From: Podochytrium sp. JEL0797
Lineage: Eukaryota; Chytridiomycota; Chytridiomycetes; Chytridiales; Chytriomycetaceae
Length of the DNA stretch: 28,477 bases
Direction of reading: 5' to 3'
NCBI GenBank assembly: GCA_027596195.1
Contig: JADGJG010000241.1
Span: 1 to 28,477, forward strand
In this document: positions 1 to 9,715 of the stretch, piece after piece
Layout of the letters: every line of letters starts with the position of its first letter
How positions within the stretch are numbered: position 1 is the first letter of the stretch
Program-made: the position numbers and the translations under genes
Notes under the pieces: model-generated
What the model was told of the DNA's origin: nothing
Seen by the model: only the letters and a program-made list of their open reading frames with translations
The model's database searches: none

Positions 1-61
1 GGTATTGCCTTGCCCCCCCCGGGGGTTGTTTGGTGTTCGGGGGGGGTTTTTTTTAAGCGGG

Positions 62-96
<35 letters not shown>

Positions 97-111
97 TGCT
101 TCTCCTCCCAG
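1..111. repeat. Homopolymer-rich contig edge, probably intronic
   Basis: The stretch holds C8G5 at 13-25, a G run near 39-47, T8, then G7 directly followed by 31 Cs (59-96). It ends in a pyrimidine tract and an AG at 110-111, which serves as the splice acceptor for the first visible exportin exon. It most likely contains the end of an intron. Long G/C homopolymers at both window ends (see 28465-28477) are typical of assembly or sequencing breakdown, so the exact sequence here should not be trusted. Confidence 0.6.
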
Positions 112-2764
112 ATTTTTGCCGCCGTGACGTTCACGTTCCCCGACGAAGTCAACTTTAAACAACGCGGCTTGGTTCTGCGCGAGGAAACGCGTCAAATCCG
201 TATGAAGGCGGGATCTTGTTTGGTCAAACTCGCGCTTTCGTTGGCGGATGTTTTGATTGTGAGGATTTCTTCTTTTTATTTGTCATTTGTGAAACCGGGG
301 CGAGTGTTGCGGATAACGGGGCCCTTCTCAAGCAACTCTTTTTCTTCTTCTAGACCTTGTTTGACAACTTTGTCCAAATCATTCAAAAGTACATCCAAGA
401 CAACCAAATCTTGCAGTATGAACGCGTCAAGCTGATTGAGTTTTTGTTGGCGTTGATGTGAGTGATTTTGCACGCAAACGAAAAAATTGAAATCGAATAA
501 CCCCCCCCCCAGCCATTACTCATCCAAGCCGTTCCCCGAGAAGCAGCGACTGTTCGCCTCCATTGTGGAAAGCTATGTCGGCGAATGGGAAGCGTTGGAC
601 GAGGTGCCGTTTGCGTCACCGCAGGCGTTATTGGGCGCGTTGGGAATTGTGAAGCTCGCTTCGAATGGTAACTGCGCGGGAGGACAAGCGTACTTTTGGG
701 TTGGTGTTCTTATTTTTTGGAATTGATTGCAGGTGGACTGTCGGCGGAGGAGATCAATTCGATTGAGGAGTGGCGACGAAAGGTGAACTAAAATGTCCCA
801 TGCAAGTTCCAAACTAACACCTTCGTTCTTAGATCAGCCTGAATGTGAGAACCTGGATGATGTGGATGAAGCGGACGCAAGGACAGGTTTCGGATTTGTT
901 GCCCCTGCCCCGCGATTTTGCGTTCTGAACACGAGCTTCTTGTTTTCTCAGCCAAGCTTGTGGCCTGAATATGTGTTTCGAATTTTGCCAAAGATGCTGG
1001 TGTTTGTTCGGTTGGGGTCCCCCTTTTTTTTCGGTCAACGTGTTGTTTATTCTCGTTCTGTTTTTGAAACTTTTCAGCGTCATCCATTCTTTGGGAGAAC
1101 CAGACATCTGGATCGGCATTCCCGCCCAATATCGCGTCAATTTGAGCGTCAGTGATACCGAGAAGGATGCGATTCTGAGTTGAGTTTTTTGTTTTTGTTT
1201 CTCAAACGCAAACTCATCTCCCCCCCTCTCCGCGTCTACAAAGAAAAATCATCGTCAAAGTCAGATGTGTTGGTGGACGTTTCCAAGACGTTTATCGATG
1301 GAACGGCGGGCTGGATTTCAAACATTCGCGAAACATGGTTCGTCCCGCTGTTTGAATGCAAAAAAAACTCACTCTCACTCATCACTTTGTATTCTTCTCA
1401 CGCGAAAACAGTTACAGTCTCATTGGAACCATGACAGGCTTCGGCCCCACCTTGTACACAATCCCGAACCTCGGCAACATTATCCTCTCGAGCGTGTTTA
1501 GCTCCGCCACGCACCTCGACAATCGGCACTGGAAATCGCTCATTTCGAGCGTGATTCGGCCCTTGTTTATGAATTGTCCGGCGGCGGCGCATGGCGAGGT
1601 GTTGGATCGAATCATCCCGCCGTTTTTGGAGTTTATTCGCGCGAGGTTGGATGGGGAGTGGAAAGGTGTTGGGGAAGGAAGGAGGGGTGCTGGGACGAGG
1701 TTGAGCTTCATTTTTTTAATTTTGGGTTTGTTTGTTTGTCAACCTCTCATCTTTTTTTTGGTGCATTTGCAGCTCTGCGAATGACGAGGAGGAAGTGAGT
1801 GACGAGATTGTGAAGGAAAAGATTCTGAGAGAGTTGACGAGAACCCACGCGGACTTGCTCGTGCTCATTGCGTCGCCGGATGAAGGAAAGTTGGGGGTCA
1901 AGGGGCAGGATTTGAAGGTTGTGGAAGGGAGCGTGTATTCGCATGTGATTTCGAACGAGGTGTGTATCTGTGTGTGTGCGTGTGTGTTGGGGGATCGCAT
2001 TCTCATTTTTGGTTTTTTCAGGTCATCTTTGGGTCCATCTTTGGCGGTCTGTTGCACGTCATGTTGCTGAAGGACACGATTTCAAGTCGCAAAGCGGTTG
2101 TCACGATTCTCAAGACGTTGCCGATTCTCGCAAAGACGACCAATCCCGGCGTGTTGGTGTTTCTCGGGGAGACTGTCATGAAGACTTGTTTGGAGGTTTG
2201 CTTGATTGCAGTTTTGAGCTGGACAGAGTGGATGACTTATGCGTTGCGTTTTGAAGGTTTTCCATGACGGATATTTCCAAGAAGTCCACAACGAAACGAT
2301 TTCCTTGATGGGCGAGATTTATGTCGCGTTGCGTGCAGTCAACAACCCAGCCGCGTATCAGACTCTTCTTGCGTTGCCAGGAATGAGCGAGGCTGCGCTT
2401 CAGGTACCGGCTCTCCCTTGGAAACAAATTTTTTTTCTCATCATTCTCTTGGTGGGGTGAATGAAAATCAGAGCTTCGACGCCAAGTTCACGGCTGCCGA
2501 CAAGACCAAGAAGGAGCGGAACGTGATTTTGAGACAGTTTTTGCGAAATATTCAAGGGGTGAGTGAGGGGAGGGGGGCTTTTTGCTTGATTGATGCAAAC
2601 TGATTCCGATCTCTGTATTTTTCCAGACAAGTGTGAGCGAAGCCTTCAAGCAGTTTGACGGAAAGGCCAAAGCGAAGCCTCAATTGGAGCGGAACCAGAA
2701 GAGACGCGATGTGTTGGATTCTTCGAATGATGAGAACGCAGCGGTGTTGGATGGTTTCTTTTGA
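112..2764 (+). CDS. XPO5: Exportin-5 / Msn5-type nuclear export receptor, C-terminal half (5' partial)
   Basis: Karyopherin-beta family exporter. It carries cargo (in animals pre-miRNA and other structured RNA, in yeast Msn5 phosphoproteins) through the nuclear pore with RanGTP. Exons by phase: 112-258, 354-457, 513-667, 733-782, 833-886, 952-1001, 1078-1178, 1244-1349, 1412-1699, 1773-1959, 2022-2195, 2257-2403, 2472-2558, 2627-2764 (TGA). This gives 595 residues, about half of the roughly 1,200 aa family length; the N-terminal Ran-binding half lies outside the window. Assignment rests on the C-terminal block: a DNRHWKSLISSVIRPLF segment followed by EFIRARLDGEWK, an acidic linker, and a terminal SFDAKFTA...FLRNIQ...EAFKQFDG block, all in the order and spacing of human exportin-5. 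Two donors are judgement calls: 1350 (GTTTGA, preferred over GTTCGT at 1338) and 1700 (GTTGAG, the only in-phase choice, leaving a Gly/Arg-rich insert). Confidence 0.85.
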
Positions 2765-2917
2765 TGCATTGAAAATGAGTTCGCTTTGGCAATTCAAATT
2801 CAGATCCCAATGTTTTGGATTGAGGAAAAAATATATTCGCAAAACAAAACACCCTCATCCCCACACCCCTGCGCTCCCCATGAACCACCCCACGCACACA
2901 CACATTCCAAAAATAAT

Positions 2918-2923
2918 AATAAA
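2918..2923 (+). terminator. Candidate polyadenylation signal of exportin-5
   Basis: AATAAA lies 154 nt after the exportin stop, in the 166-bp gap to the convergent P5A-ATPase. It is the only canonical hexamer there on this strand. The two convergent transcripts probably overlap or nearly touch. Confidence 0.5.
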
Positions 2924-2930
2924 AGCATCC

Positions 2931-5900
2931 TTAGAAGAGTTCAGCCCTCGCTCTGTTGTCACTAAACAACCAATTGCACACCACCTCCACAACCCACGCG
3001 CCACCAAAATCAAACGCCATCGTCGCCATCAGCTTGTACCTAAAGTCATCCGGAAACGGCACCAACTGCATCGTGTTGTTCAACTCGGGCGAGATTTCGC
3101 TGGCCGCGAGCACGGCGATTCCAGTCACCATCATCAAACTGTTGTACAACGACTTGTTTTTGAACAGCGACTCTCTGAACGGCTCGCCTTGGTAGTTGAT
3201 GGCAAAGGTGGAGATTTGCATAATGAGGGACACGAGGTAGACAGCCGAGTTGAGAAGGTTGGGTTGGAATTCAGCGTCGAGTCTGATTTCATGCCTGCAA
3301 AAAAAAACCACGAATTGGGTGTTACTTCACACCATCGCCTCAGCAGAGGAATCAAACTCACAATTCCTCAGAGTACTCAATCGCCTGGTGTCTAATGTAC
3401 ATCAGCGACATCACGTGGATGGAAACCTGTCCGAGGACAGAAATCATAATGTAATGGTTGAAGACGTTCGCCTGAGGTCTCTTCTTGGACAACCTCTCGA
3501 CGGCAGAGGATTTGGCAATACCAAAGAAGCAGATGGTGATCAAAACACCTGCAATCGTGGCTTGCCAATCACCCTGCTTGATACCCGCCAAGTACATCAC
3601 TGACATGGAGTACGCCGAAATCAAACAGTTGAGAGCGAGAATCTTGTACATTTGCACCATGGCAACGAGAGTCGCGCGTCCTTGGCGGATAATGTTGACA
3701 ACCGACATGACGGTGCCCAATTTGGAAGTGAACGGAGCGGCCACGGATGCATCTCCAAACTTGATGGTGGGAGCATCCATTTCCTCCATGTCGCCCAACA
3801 TCGTGTTCAATGCCTGCGAAAAAAAAAGGATGCGGTTAGGTCCACACAACAACAAAAAAACCCCAATGAGCATATTCACCTCCATCTGCTTCGCAAACTC
3901 AGCCTTCGGGTCCTTCTTGACCTCCTCCGCAGTCGCACCAGTCAACGTCTTTCCACCAGCCGCAGTCGCAGGCTGCCACCCAAGCTTCTCTCTCATCTCC
4001 GTCTGCTGCTTGGCCAACAACACCTTTCTCTTCTCAAACTGCAGCTTCTGGAACTTTTCAATCTCCTCCTTGTTTCCATCCAACAGAGCCACACCAACAT
4101 GCGCCTGCTTGAGGGCTCCCACATCGTTGGTACCGTCTCCGCACATGAGCGTGTGATATCCTGCGCTTTTGAGGGCGTTGAGGATGTCTTCCTTTTGAGA
4201 CGGAGACACACGCGCGTAGATCCAGAGGCGCGGGAGGAGGGCGTCGAAACAGGGCTTGTTGAAAATGGCGGCAAGACCGCGGCCGGTGGCGCAGAGTTCG
4301 TAGGGGGCGAGGCGAGGGTCCTTCTTGACGACTTCAACATTCACGTCAAAGTTGACGGATTCGTCGACAGATTGCCAGGTCAGCTCTGCGGAGGTGGAGG
4401 TGGAGGTTTTAGCTGAGAATATTCAAAACCGAAGTCCAGAAGATCCTTACCGTCTTCGTTTCTAACGTCCAAAATCAAAACATCCTTGGAAACAATCTTG
4501 ACTTCCTTGGCAACGTGACAAGCAGTCAAAGCGTTGTCTCCGGTAATCATCACGCACTACAAGAACAGAGAGGAATGAGTTGACCTGCATCGCAATCAAA
4601 AAACCGAAGAAATACATACACGGTGGGAAGAATTGTTCAACATCTCAATCGCATCCGCCGAATCAGGTTTCAACGGGCAAAAGAAGACCAAGAACCCAGC
4701 AAACTCCAAATCACTCTCCACAGAGTCACGCGTCACGTCACGGATCTTGCTCGCCTTCAACTCGGTCGCGACTCTGTATCCCAACGCCAACACACGGCTT
4801 CCACGACGCGCCCAGTACTTGTACACCTCGTCGTAATCCGCAGGCAACGTCTTGTACATGGATCTCAGGGTTTCAGGCGCTCCCTTTACGGCAATAAACA
4901 CCTGTGGCTTTCCGTTGTCGTTGAGGAGCGACAAGGTCGACATGCGTTTCAACGCCGAGCTGAACGCAAAGCGACGCAAGATTTTGAGTTCCACGTGCGA
5001 CCCTTGGGCAGGGTTCTTGGGACGCACAAAATCGTCGGCACCGAGGTTCCATTCGATCGATTCGAGCGTGTTCTTTTCCATTGGGTCACCAATGATGCCA
5101 TCGTCGAGAAGGACGAGTGCGTGTGCGGCTGCGAGGACGAGGGCGGTTTGCTTGGGGATTTCGAGTGGTTTGATGAGCGATTTGGTGTCCTTGCCGAGGC
5201 CCGAGACTCCGTCGACAATGAGGTTTTCGGCGGTCCTGGGTTTGAAATAAAGAAAAATTCAGAAAGCAGAACTCGAAGAGCAGGAAGCCATTGATCTCAC
5301 AAAGTTCCGGTCTTGTCAAAGCAGGCGACATCCACTTTTCCGGCAAAGGGAATGCGGAAAGGCTCGGTACAGAAAATGTACTGCTTCACGAGAGCCATCA
5401 ACGAGTTATTGACAGCGAGGGACAGTTCCATGGGCAATTCGGGTGGAACGACAGACGTAACAATCAGAATACAATCCAACAAGATCTTTTCCTTCTTGCG
5501 GTCCTCGTTTTTGATACCCTCGGTCCACACATAGTACGCAGCAGCGATGGCGAAGACCAAAAGGAACAGAATGAAGTAGAGCGACTCGGCGTTGTTGGCC
5601 GTGATTCTCTCGTTGCTGTAAATGATGGTACGAACGAGGTCTCCTTGCTGGGTCGAGAACCCAGACTTCAAGACGAGCGCAATGCATCCGCAGTCGGGAG
5701 CCATCAAAATCGATCCGGGGGCAGGTGGGGTCACTTGTAGAATCTTCGTTCCTCCATACAAAACATGGTGCTTGTCAGATTCCATGTCAAACACGTCCGT
5801 CGCGTCACGGGTGGAGATGGATTCTTTGAGTTGTGGGGTCGATTCACCAGAGAGCATGGCTTCATTGGCGATACAAGAGCCATCAATCACAACCATGTCG

Positions 5901-6946
5901 GCAGGGACGGGACAGTCGTCAACAGATCTCACGATCGAGCAGATGTCACCGGGAAGGAGTTCGTCAGTTTGGATTTGGTTCCATGCTTTGTGGCGGTAAA
6001 CGTAGATGGGGTAGGGCTGAATGGACATGGCGCGAAACTCTTGGAGGTTCTTGAGCCTCTGTTGGTGGATCAAAACAGAACAAATCAGAATCTCGCTTCG
6101 CCCAGAACAACACAAAGACGGACCTGCATGACGACAGTGGACTCGAAAACAACCAGCATAAAGAGAGTGAAGAGAGAGTAGTACCACATGTCGTCCAAAA
6201 ACCAAAGGGCGACACAGAAGAGCTGGAAGACAAAGAAGGGAGCCACGGCATGCTCCTTGAACAGTTCCAAGAAGGTCGGGATGGGCACATCGAATTTGTT
6301 GAGTCCGTACAGATCGGTGGCAGCCTGGACCTCCTTGTCGTTGATCAAACCGCGAGCCGCCTGGAGTTCCTCGACGGATTTTCCGTCATCACACGGGAAA
6401 AGCAGCGAGGAGAAGATCTTCTTGTCTTGGTTGTAGATGTACTTCTTCTTTTGGAAGAAAAAGAAGGGAACGGTCTGGGTTGCTTTGTTAGTGCAACGTG
6501 TCAAAATGATGTCAAACGAGGAGCCTCACCTTTCCGTCAATGTGCATCTCTTCGATCGGACGCAATGCTCCGGCGCCTTGGTGCGATTCGGGAATGATCT
6601 TGATGATCTTGGCTTTGCGCGCATCGGTTTCCTGGGTGTGTAATTGGTGAGCGAGTGCACGAGAACGTTGAGGAAGCAGTACCTTAGAGCAGGTCATCAT
6701 CGCCTTGGCGTTGACGCTCCACTGGCACGCCAGCAGCGCCAGCACGTGTCCAGCCATGGCGAGAATCAGGGTCAGCATGGCAAACTCCTTGGAGCCAAAC
6801 ACAGCCTCGAACTGCACCAGGAACACATACAACCACACCGCGTAAATCACCGCGAATGGCACCGAGTAGCTGTGCTGCATCACGGGCAACGGCGAGTGGA
6901 GCGTCGCAACCTTGATGGCCTTGGAGTCGACCAGTTTGGGGTGCAT
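2931..6946 (-). CDS. SPF1: P5A-type transport ATPase (Spf1 / ATP13A1), ER membrane
   Basis: P5A-ATPases are ER-membrane dislocases that remove mis-inserted or mistargeted transmembrane helices. Exons: 6946-6683, 6631-6530, 6474-6124, 6058-5301, 5235-4620, 4556-4451, 4385-3880, 3813-3362, 3294-2931 (TAA); 1,172 aa against 1,215 in yeast. Visible motifs: actuator SGES (309-312), the P5A membrane motif PPELP (444-448), phosphorylation site DKTGT with Asp487, nucleotide-domain TGD (702-704) and hinge GDGTND (815-820). A strongly conserved stretch precedes them (VPIPTFLELFKEHAVAPFF), and the C-terminus reads FAINYQGEPFRES as in Spf1. The start is the first in-frame ATG, at 6946; the codon at 6991 further upstream is GTG. 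Eight introns of 51-67 nt. The intron at 4450 has two in-phase acceptors (4413 or 4386) that differ by nine residues. Confidence 0.96.
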
Positions 6947-7242
6947 CGTTTGTTGGGACGGATTTTTTTTCTCTTGGTGAGGGGCTGGCACTTCGGCTGG
7001 ATAGATATTTCCTTTTTAGGAAATGCGCCTAATGGGGGGCTTAAATGGAAATTAATTTAGTGATGATGGAGCGAGACGTCCAGGTGGACGAAAACATTCT
7101 CCGTAAGGGACATTTTCGACCGGGGACGCGTTCGAGGCGTTGATTTAACAGGGGGAAAGGAATAGGATGAAAAGACCACAGTTGAGTCGCAGCGCAGCGT
7201 TCGTTTTGTCCAGATTCTCCAAAATGTTATTTTTTTTATTTA
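6947..7242. other. Intergenic: P5A-ATPase promoter side and receptor 3' end
   Basis: The 296 bp between the P5A start codon and the receptor stop codon hold T/A tracts and no ORF, RNA gene or repeat that I can support. They must contain the P5A promoter. No TATA-like element stands out at a convincing distance. Confidence 0.5.
7235..7240 (-). terminator. Polyadenylation signal of the 7TM receptor gene
   Basis: On the minus strand the stop TGA (7245-7243) runs almost directly into TAAATAAA, so an AATAAA hexamer lies two bases after the stop codon. The 3' UTR would be very short. Confidence 0.5.
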
Positions 7243-8183
7243 TCATTCACTAATCTGCGCTTTTCGTTGCGGCGCCCATAAAACCGCTTCAACCGCGTTT
7301 TGTCGAATGTCCTTGTAGAAAATGAAAACGACAATCGGGTTCACGATTTCGTACAAAGCAATCAAACATGCGGCTGCAAAATCAACGTACGGGTGCACGA
7401 GTTTCCCTGCTATCAACTCATAAAAGATGACTAGATTGAAGGGTTTAAAAACTTTAAAAAAGTTTGTCGAGCAAAGTCTTCCTCACCAAAAGTCATTAAA
7501 GTCCAGCCCATCATGAATGTGACCACAATCGCCAGACACTGCATCGAAACAGCTGATGAAATCTCACTCTTCGAATCAAACATCTTGGTTGTGACGCGGT
7601 AAATGCTGAAATAAGCGAATCCGATTAAAGCGGTGGGTGCGACCATTGCAAGCACATAAATCGAATTGACCACGAGCCCAGCTGTTGATCGGTCGGCAAA
7701 GTTGATGGCGCAGTACACATGACTTGGTCGCAAAATGTAGATGTCCGCGTGGTTGAGCATAAAAGGGAGCGTCGTGAGAAGTAGGAAAAAAAGGAATATC
7801 CCGACAGTGTATTGCGAGGCAAAGCTCAGAGAGTGGATCTCGGTTTTCAAAACGACCATAGAGTAGCGCAGAAGTGTGAGTCCCAAACAGAGGACGACGG
7901 ACAGTCCAACGCCAATAACGAGAAAAACCGCGTGTATTTGGCAAGCAACATCTGAGACCATGATGCGATTGAATGCCAGGTTTTGGCTGTCCAAGATCAG
8001 AACGGGGAGCGACACGAGTATGCCGCCAACGCACATGAAATACACAAGAAATGAAGCGATTGTGAGCTTGTGAATCTTGGCGAGGTTGGTGATGATGATG
8101 AGGAAGTTCAACAGGAACGATATGGAGCACATTGTGACGGCGGTAATCCATAATGCACGGTCCAACGCAGGGTCCATCTGCAT
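7243..8183 (-). CDS. Rhodopsin-like (class A) seven-transmembrane receptor, non-opsin
   Basis: Exons 8183-7487 and 7406-7243 (TGA) give 286 aa; the acceptor at 7407 restores the frame into TM7. Class A hallmarks: Asn26 in TM1; Cys81 at the start of TM3 exactly 25 residues before Arg106 of a LLRY motif (the DRY site, Asp/Glu replaced by Leu); Cys158 in extracellular loop 2, able to pair with Cys81; a TM5 Pro and Tyr; and in TM7 Asn255-Pro256 followed by a helix-8-like FYKDIRQ. The NPxxY Tyr position is Val259. The residue six before Asn255, where opsins carry the retinal lysine, is Ala249. It should be a plasma-membrane receptor with a short N-terminus (about 10 residues); ligand and coupling are unknown. 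A degenerate partial copy lies just upstream of its start. Confidence 0.85.
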
Positions 8184-8712
8184 TCAAACTTTCGTTCTTT
8201 AATGAATTGATATTTTGGAATAGGAAATTTTTCAGAAAATTCTCTGATTTCTCTCTGAGGGGGGCGGGCCTTGGAAGAACGACCGATTAAGGTGGTCAGC
8301 GACAGTGAGATTGAGCTGGAAGATTGACCCAAAACCTGGAGACGCTTTGCTCAGAAATGCAAAACAAACTAGAATCGGTTTGATTTCTTCCAGCCCATCA
8401 CGAAGGTGACCACAATTGCCAGACACTGCCTCGAAACAGCTAATGAAATCTCAAAATGACCATGGAGTAGCGCAGAAGTGTGAGTCCCAAACAGAGGACG
8501 ACGGACAGTCCAACGCCAACAACGGCAAAAACCACGTGTTTTTGGCAAGCAACCTCTGAGACCATGATACAGATAAGGATGTTCAAGGAAAGCACATGGA
8601 GCACTTTGTAATTCAAAATAATGAACGCTTCTTTCGAACCCAAAATCAAAGCATATCCTTTGTTCTTGAAGAAATATCTTTCCGGACACATTTTGGAATC
8701 AAAACACGCGAA
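8184..8712. other. Divergent intergenic region with an embedded receptor-gene remnant
   Basis: The 529 bp between the divergent receptor (-) and RING (+) start codons must hold both promoters. A duplicated piece of the receptor gene occupies 8389-8568. A further ATG at 8596 is in frame and open into the RING protein, so the RING N-terminus could be 39 residues longer. I see no repeat termini around the duplication. Confidence 0.6.
8389..8568 (-). pseudogene. Internally deleted partial copy of the neighbouring 7TM receptor gene
   Basis: Two blocks match the intact gene. Bases 8389-8452 match 7502-7565 (TM5-TM6 loop and TM6), with 5 mismatches over the last 62 bases. Bases 8453-8568 match 7849-7964 (TM3), with about 8 mismatches. 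The intervening 283 bp of the parent (7566-7848) are missing. The join falls at a short TCA microhomology, and similarity ends abruptly on both sides. The remnant is co-oriented with the parent. The deletion removes TM4, TM5 and loop 2, and 283 is not a multiple of three, so no receptor can be made. Several changes alter the protein, as expected without selection. Confidence 0.88.
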
Positions 8713-9660
8713 ATGGATCGCACCCTCGTCACTTGCCCCATCTGCCTCGACTTTGCCGCAACGGCGCACACGACCATATGCTGCACTCAAGTCTTTTGTC
8801 GGGACTGCATCCTCCCCTTCGACATTTGCCCCTCGTGCTCTGCCTCCACGATCAGGTATGCTTCCCTTCCCCCTCCTCCCCCAACACTCACCTGCCGATC
8901 CAGCCACTTCGCGAACCCGATTCTCGATCGAATGATTGGCAGTATCAAAGTTTCCTGCCCCGACTGCTCCCTAAAGATGAATCGCACCGATTTTAAGCAA
9001 CACTCTGCCGAATGCCCCAACACGACCATCGACTGCCCGCAACCAGGCTGCGAATCTTCCCATTCGCGAAAGTATCTCCTTCTTCATGTCGTTCAAGAAC
9101 ACGCCGATCGCCTGACTTTGGGTTCGGTGTCGCGCGTTGCAAGCACTCTGTTGGCCTTGGACGCGAAGCCTGGCCCCAGCGATGTCAAGCACGAACCTCT
9201 CGACACGCAAGAAGAACCAAACCGACACTCGGGAGTGCCTGCAAGACAACCAGCCGCGATTGCGGGAGCAAACAGCACACCTCATGTTGCGAACGCGCAA
9301 GTTTCCGATCCTCCACGCCACCCCAGCCTCGGAAGTTCCGGTAAATTCTATTGCAGAAAACCCTTGGGATTTCGATGCACAAGAAAGAAGTGCTGTCGCG
9401 ACAGAATATGTGGACCAAACAAGGGAAGCAACTGTTCCGAGTGTCAAATCCAAGACGTCGCGTCGAGACGCCTCCCGAGCGGCTATTTGGTCAATTGGTA
9501 TGGAGTACCAGCTTCCAAAGGCGATGGAGGTGTATTCTTTTGTGGCCGCAAGATTCGGAATCGCGACGGAGAAAGAGGCGCGGGAAGCGGGTGGTGCAGT
9601 CCAGTTCTTGGGATGAATTGTTTGGCATGCCAATGTCTGAACAGTCACGCTATAATTTAA
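8713..9660 (+). CDS. RING-finger / TRAF-type zinc-finger protein with two C-terminal Cys-rich repeats; probable E3 ubiquitin ligase
   Basis: Exons 8713-8855 and 8904-9660 (TAA) give 299 aa; the 48-nt phase-2 intron is stop-free. An N-terminal RING has Cys8, 11, 24, 29, 32, 39 and 42, but the usual histidine between the third and fourth ligands is Gln26 (CCTQVFC). A short conserved-looking linker (FANPILDRMI) leads to two TRAF-type fingers: Cys66/Cys69/His81/Cys85 and Cys92/Cys97/His109/His114. The middle (115-193) is polar and low in structure. The C-terminus holds two copies of a motif: Cys198...Cys217-[GS]-P-x2-G-x-N-Cys225-x2-Cys228-Gln, and the same pattern at Cys261, 279, 287, 290. A RING+TRAF layout suggests E3 ligase activity. 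I do not know the repeat's function; metal binding is likely. The start at 8713 is chosen because it sits just before the RING; 8596 is an alternative. Confidence 0.8.
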   Translation: MDRTLVTCPICLDFAATAHTTICCTQVFCRDCILPFDICPSCSASTIRYASLPPPPPTLTCRSSHFANPILDRMIGSIKVSCPDCSLKMNRTDFKQHSAECPNTTIDCPQPGCESSHSRKYLLLHVVQEHADRLTLGSVSRVASTLLALDAKPGPSDVKHEPLDTQEEPNRHSGVPARQPAAIAGANSTPHVANAQVSDPPRHPSLGSSGKFYCRKPLGFRCTRKKCCRDRICGPNKGSNCSECQIQDVASRRLPSGYLVNWYGVPASKGDGGVFFCGRKIRNRDGERGAGSGWCSPVLGMNCLACQCLNSHAII

Positions 9661-9699
9661 CGTCATTTTTTATGTAACTTGAAAAAATTGGTATTCCCA

Positions 9700-9705
9700 T
9701 TTATT
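9700..9705 (-). terminator. Polyadenylation signal of dynein heavy chain
   Basis: AATAAA on the minus strand lies 11 nt after the dynein stop codon. Only 55 bp separate the dynein stop from that of the convergent RING gene, so the 3' UTRs probably overlap. Confidence 0.5.
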
Positions 9706-9715
9706 GACCACCCCT

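Noticed and set aside
1962..1988. GT-rich repeat as a regulatory element
   Set aside because: It is a short TG-rich tract inside an ordinary exportin intron, explained by low complexity.
112..2764. Exportin-1 (CRM1) as the identity of the first gene
   Set aside because: The C-terminal blocks and their spacing follow exportin-5; the CRM1 C-terminus has a different conserved pattern that is absent here.
7243..8183. An opsin or other retinal-binding receptor
   Set aside because: The TM7 position that must be lysine is Ala249, and no other TM7 lysine is suitably placed.
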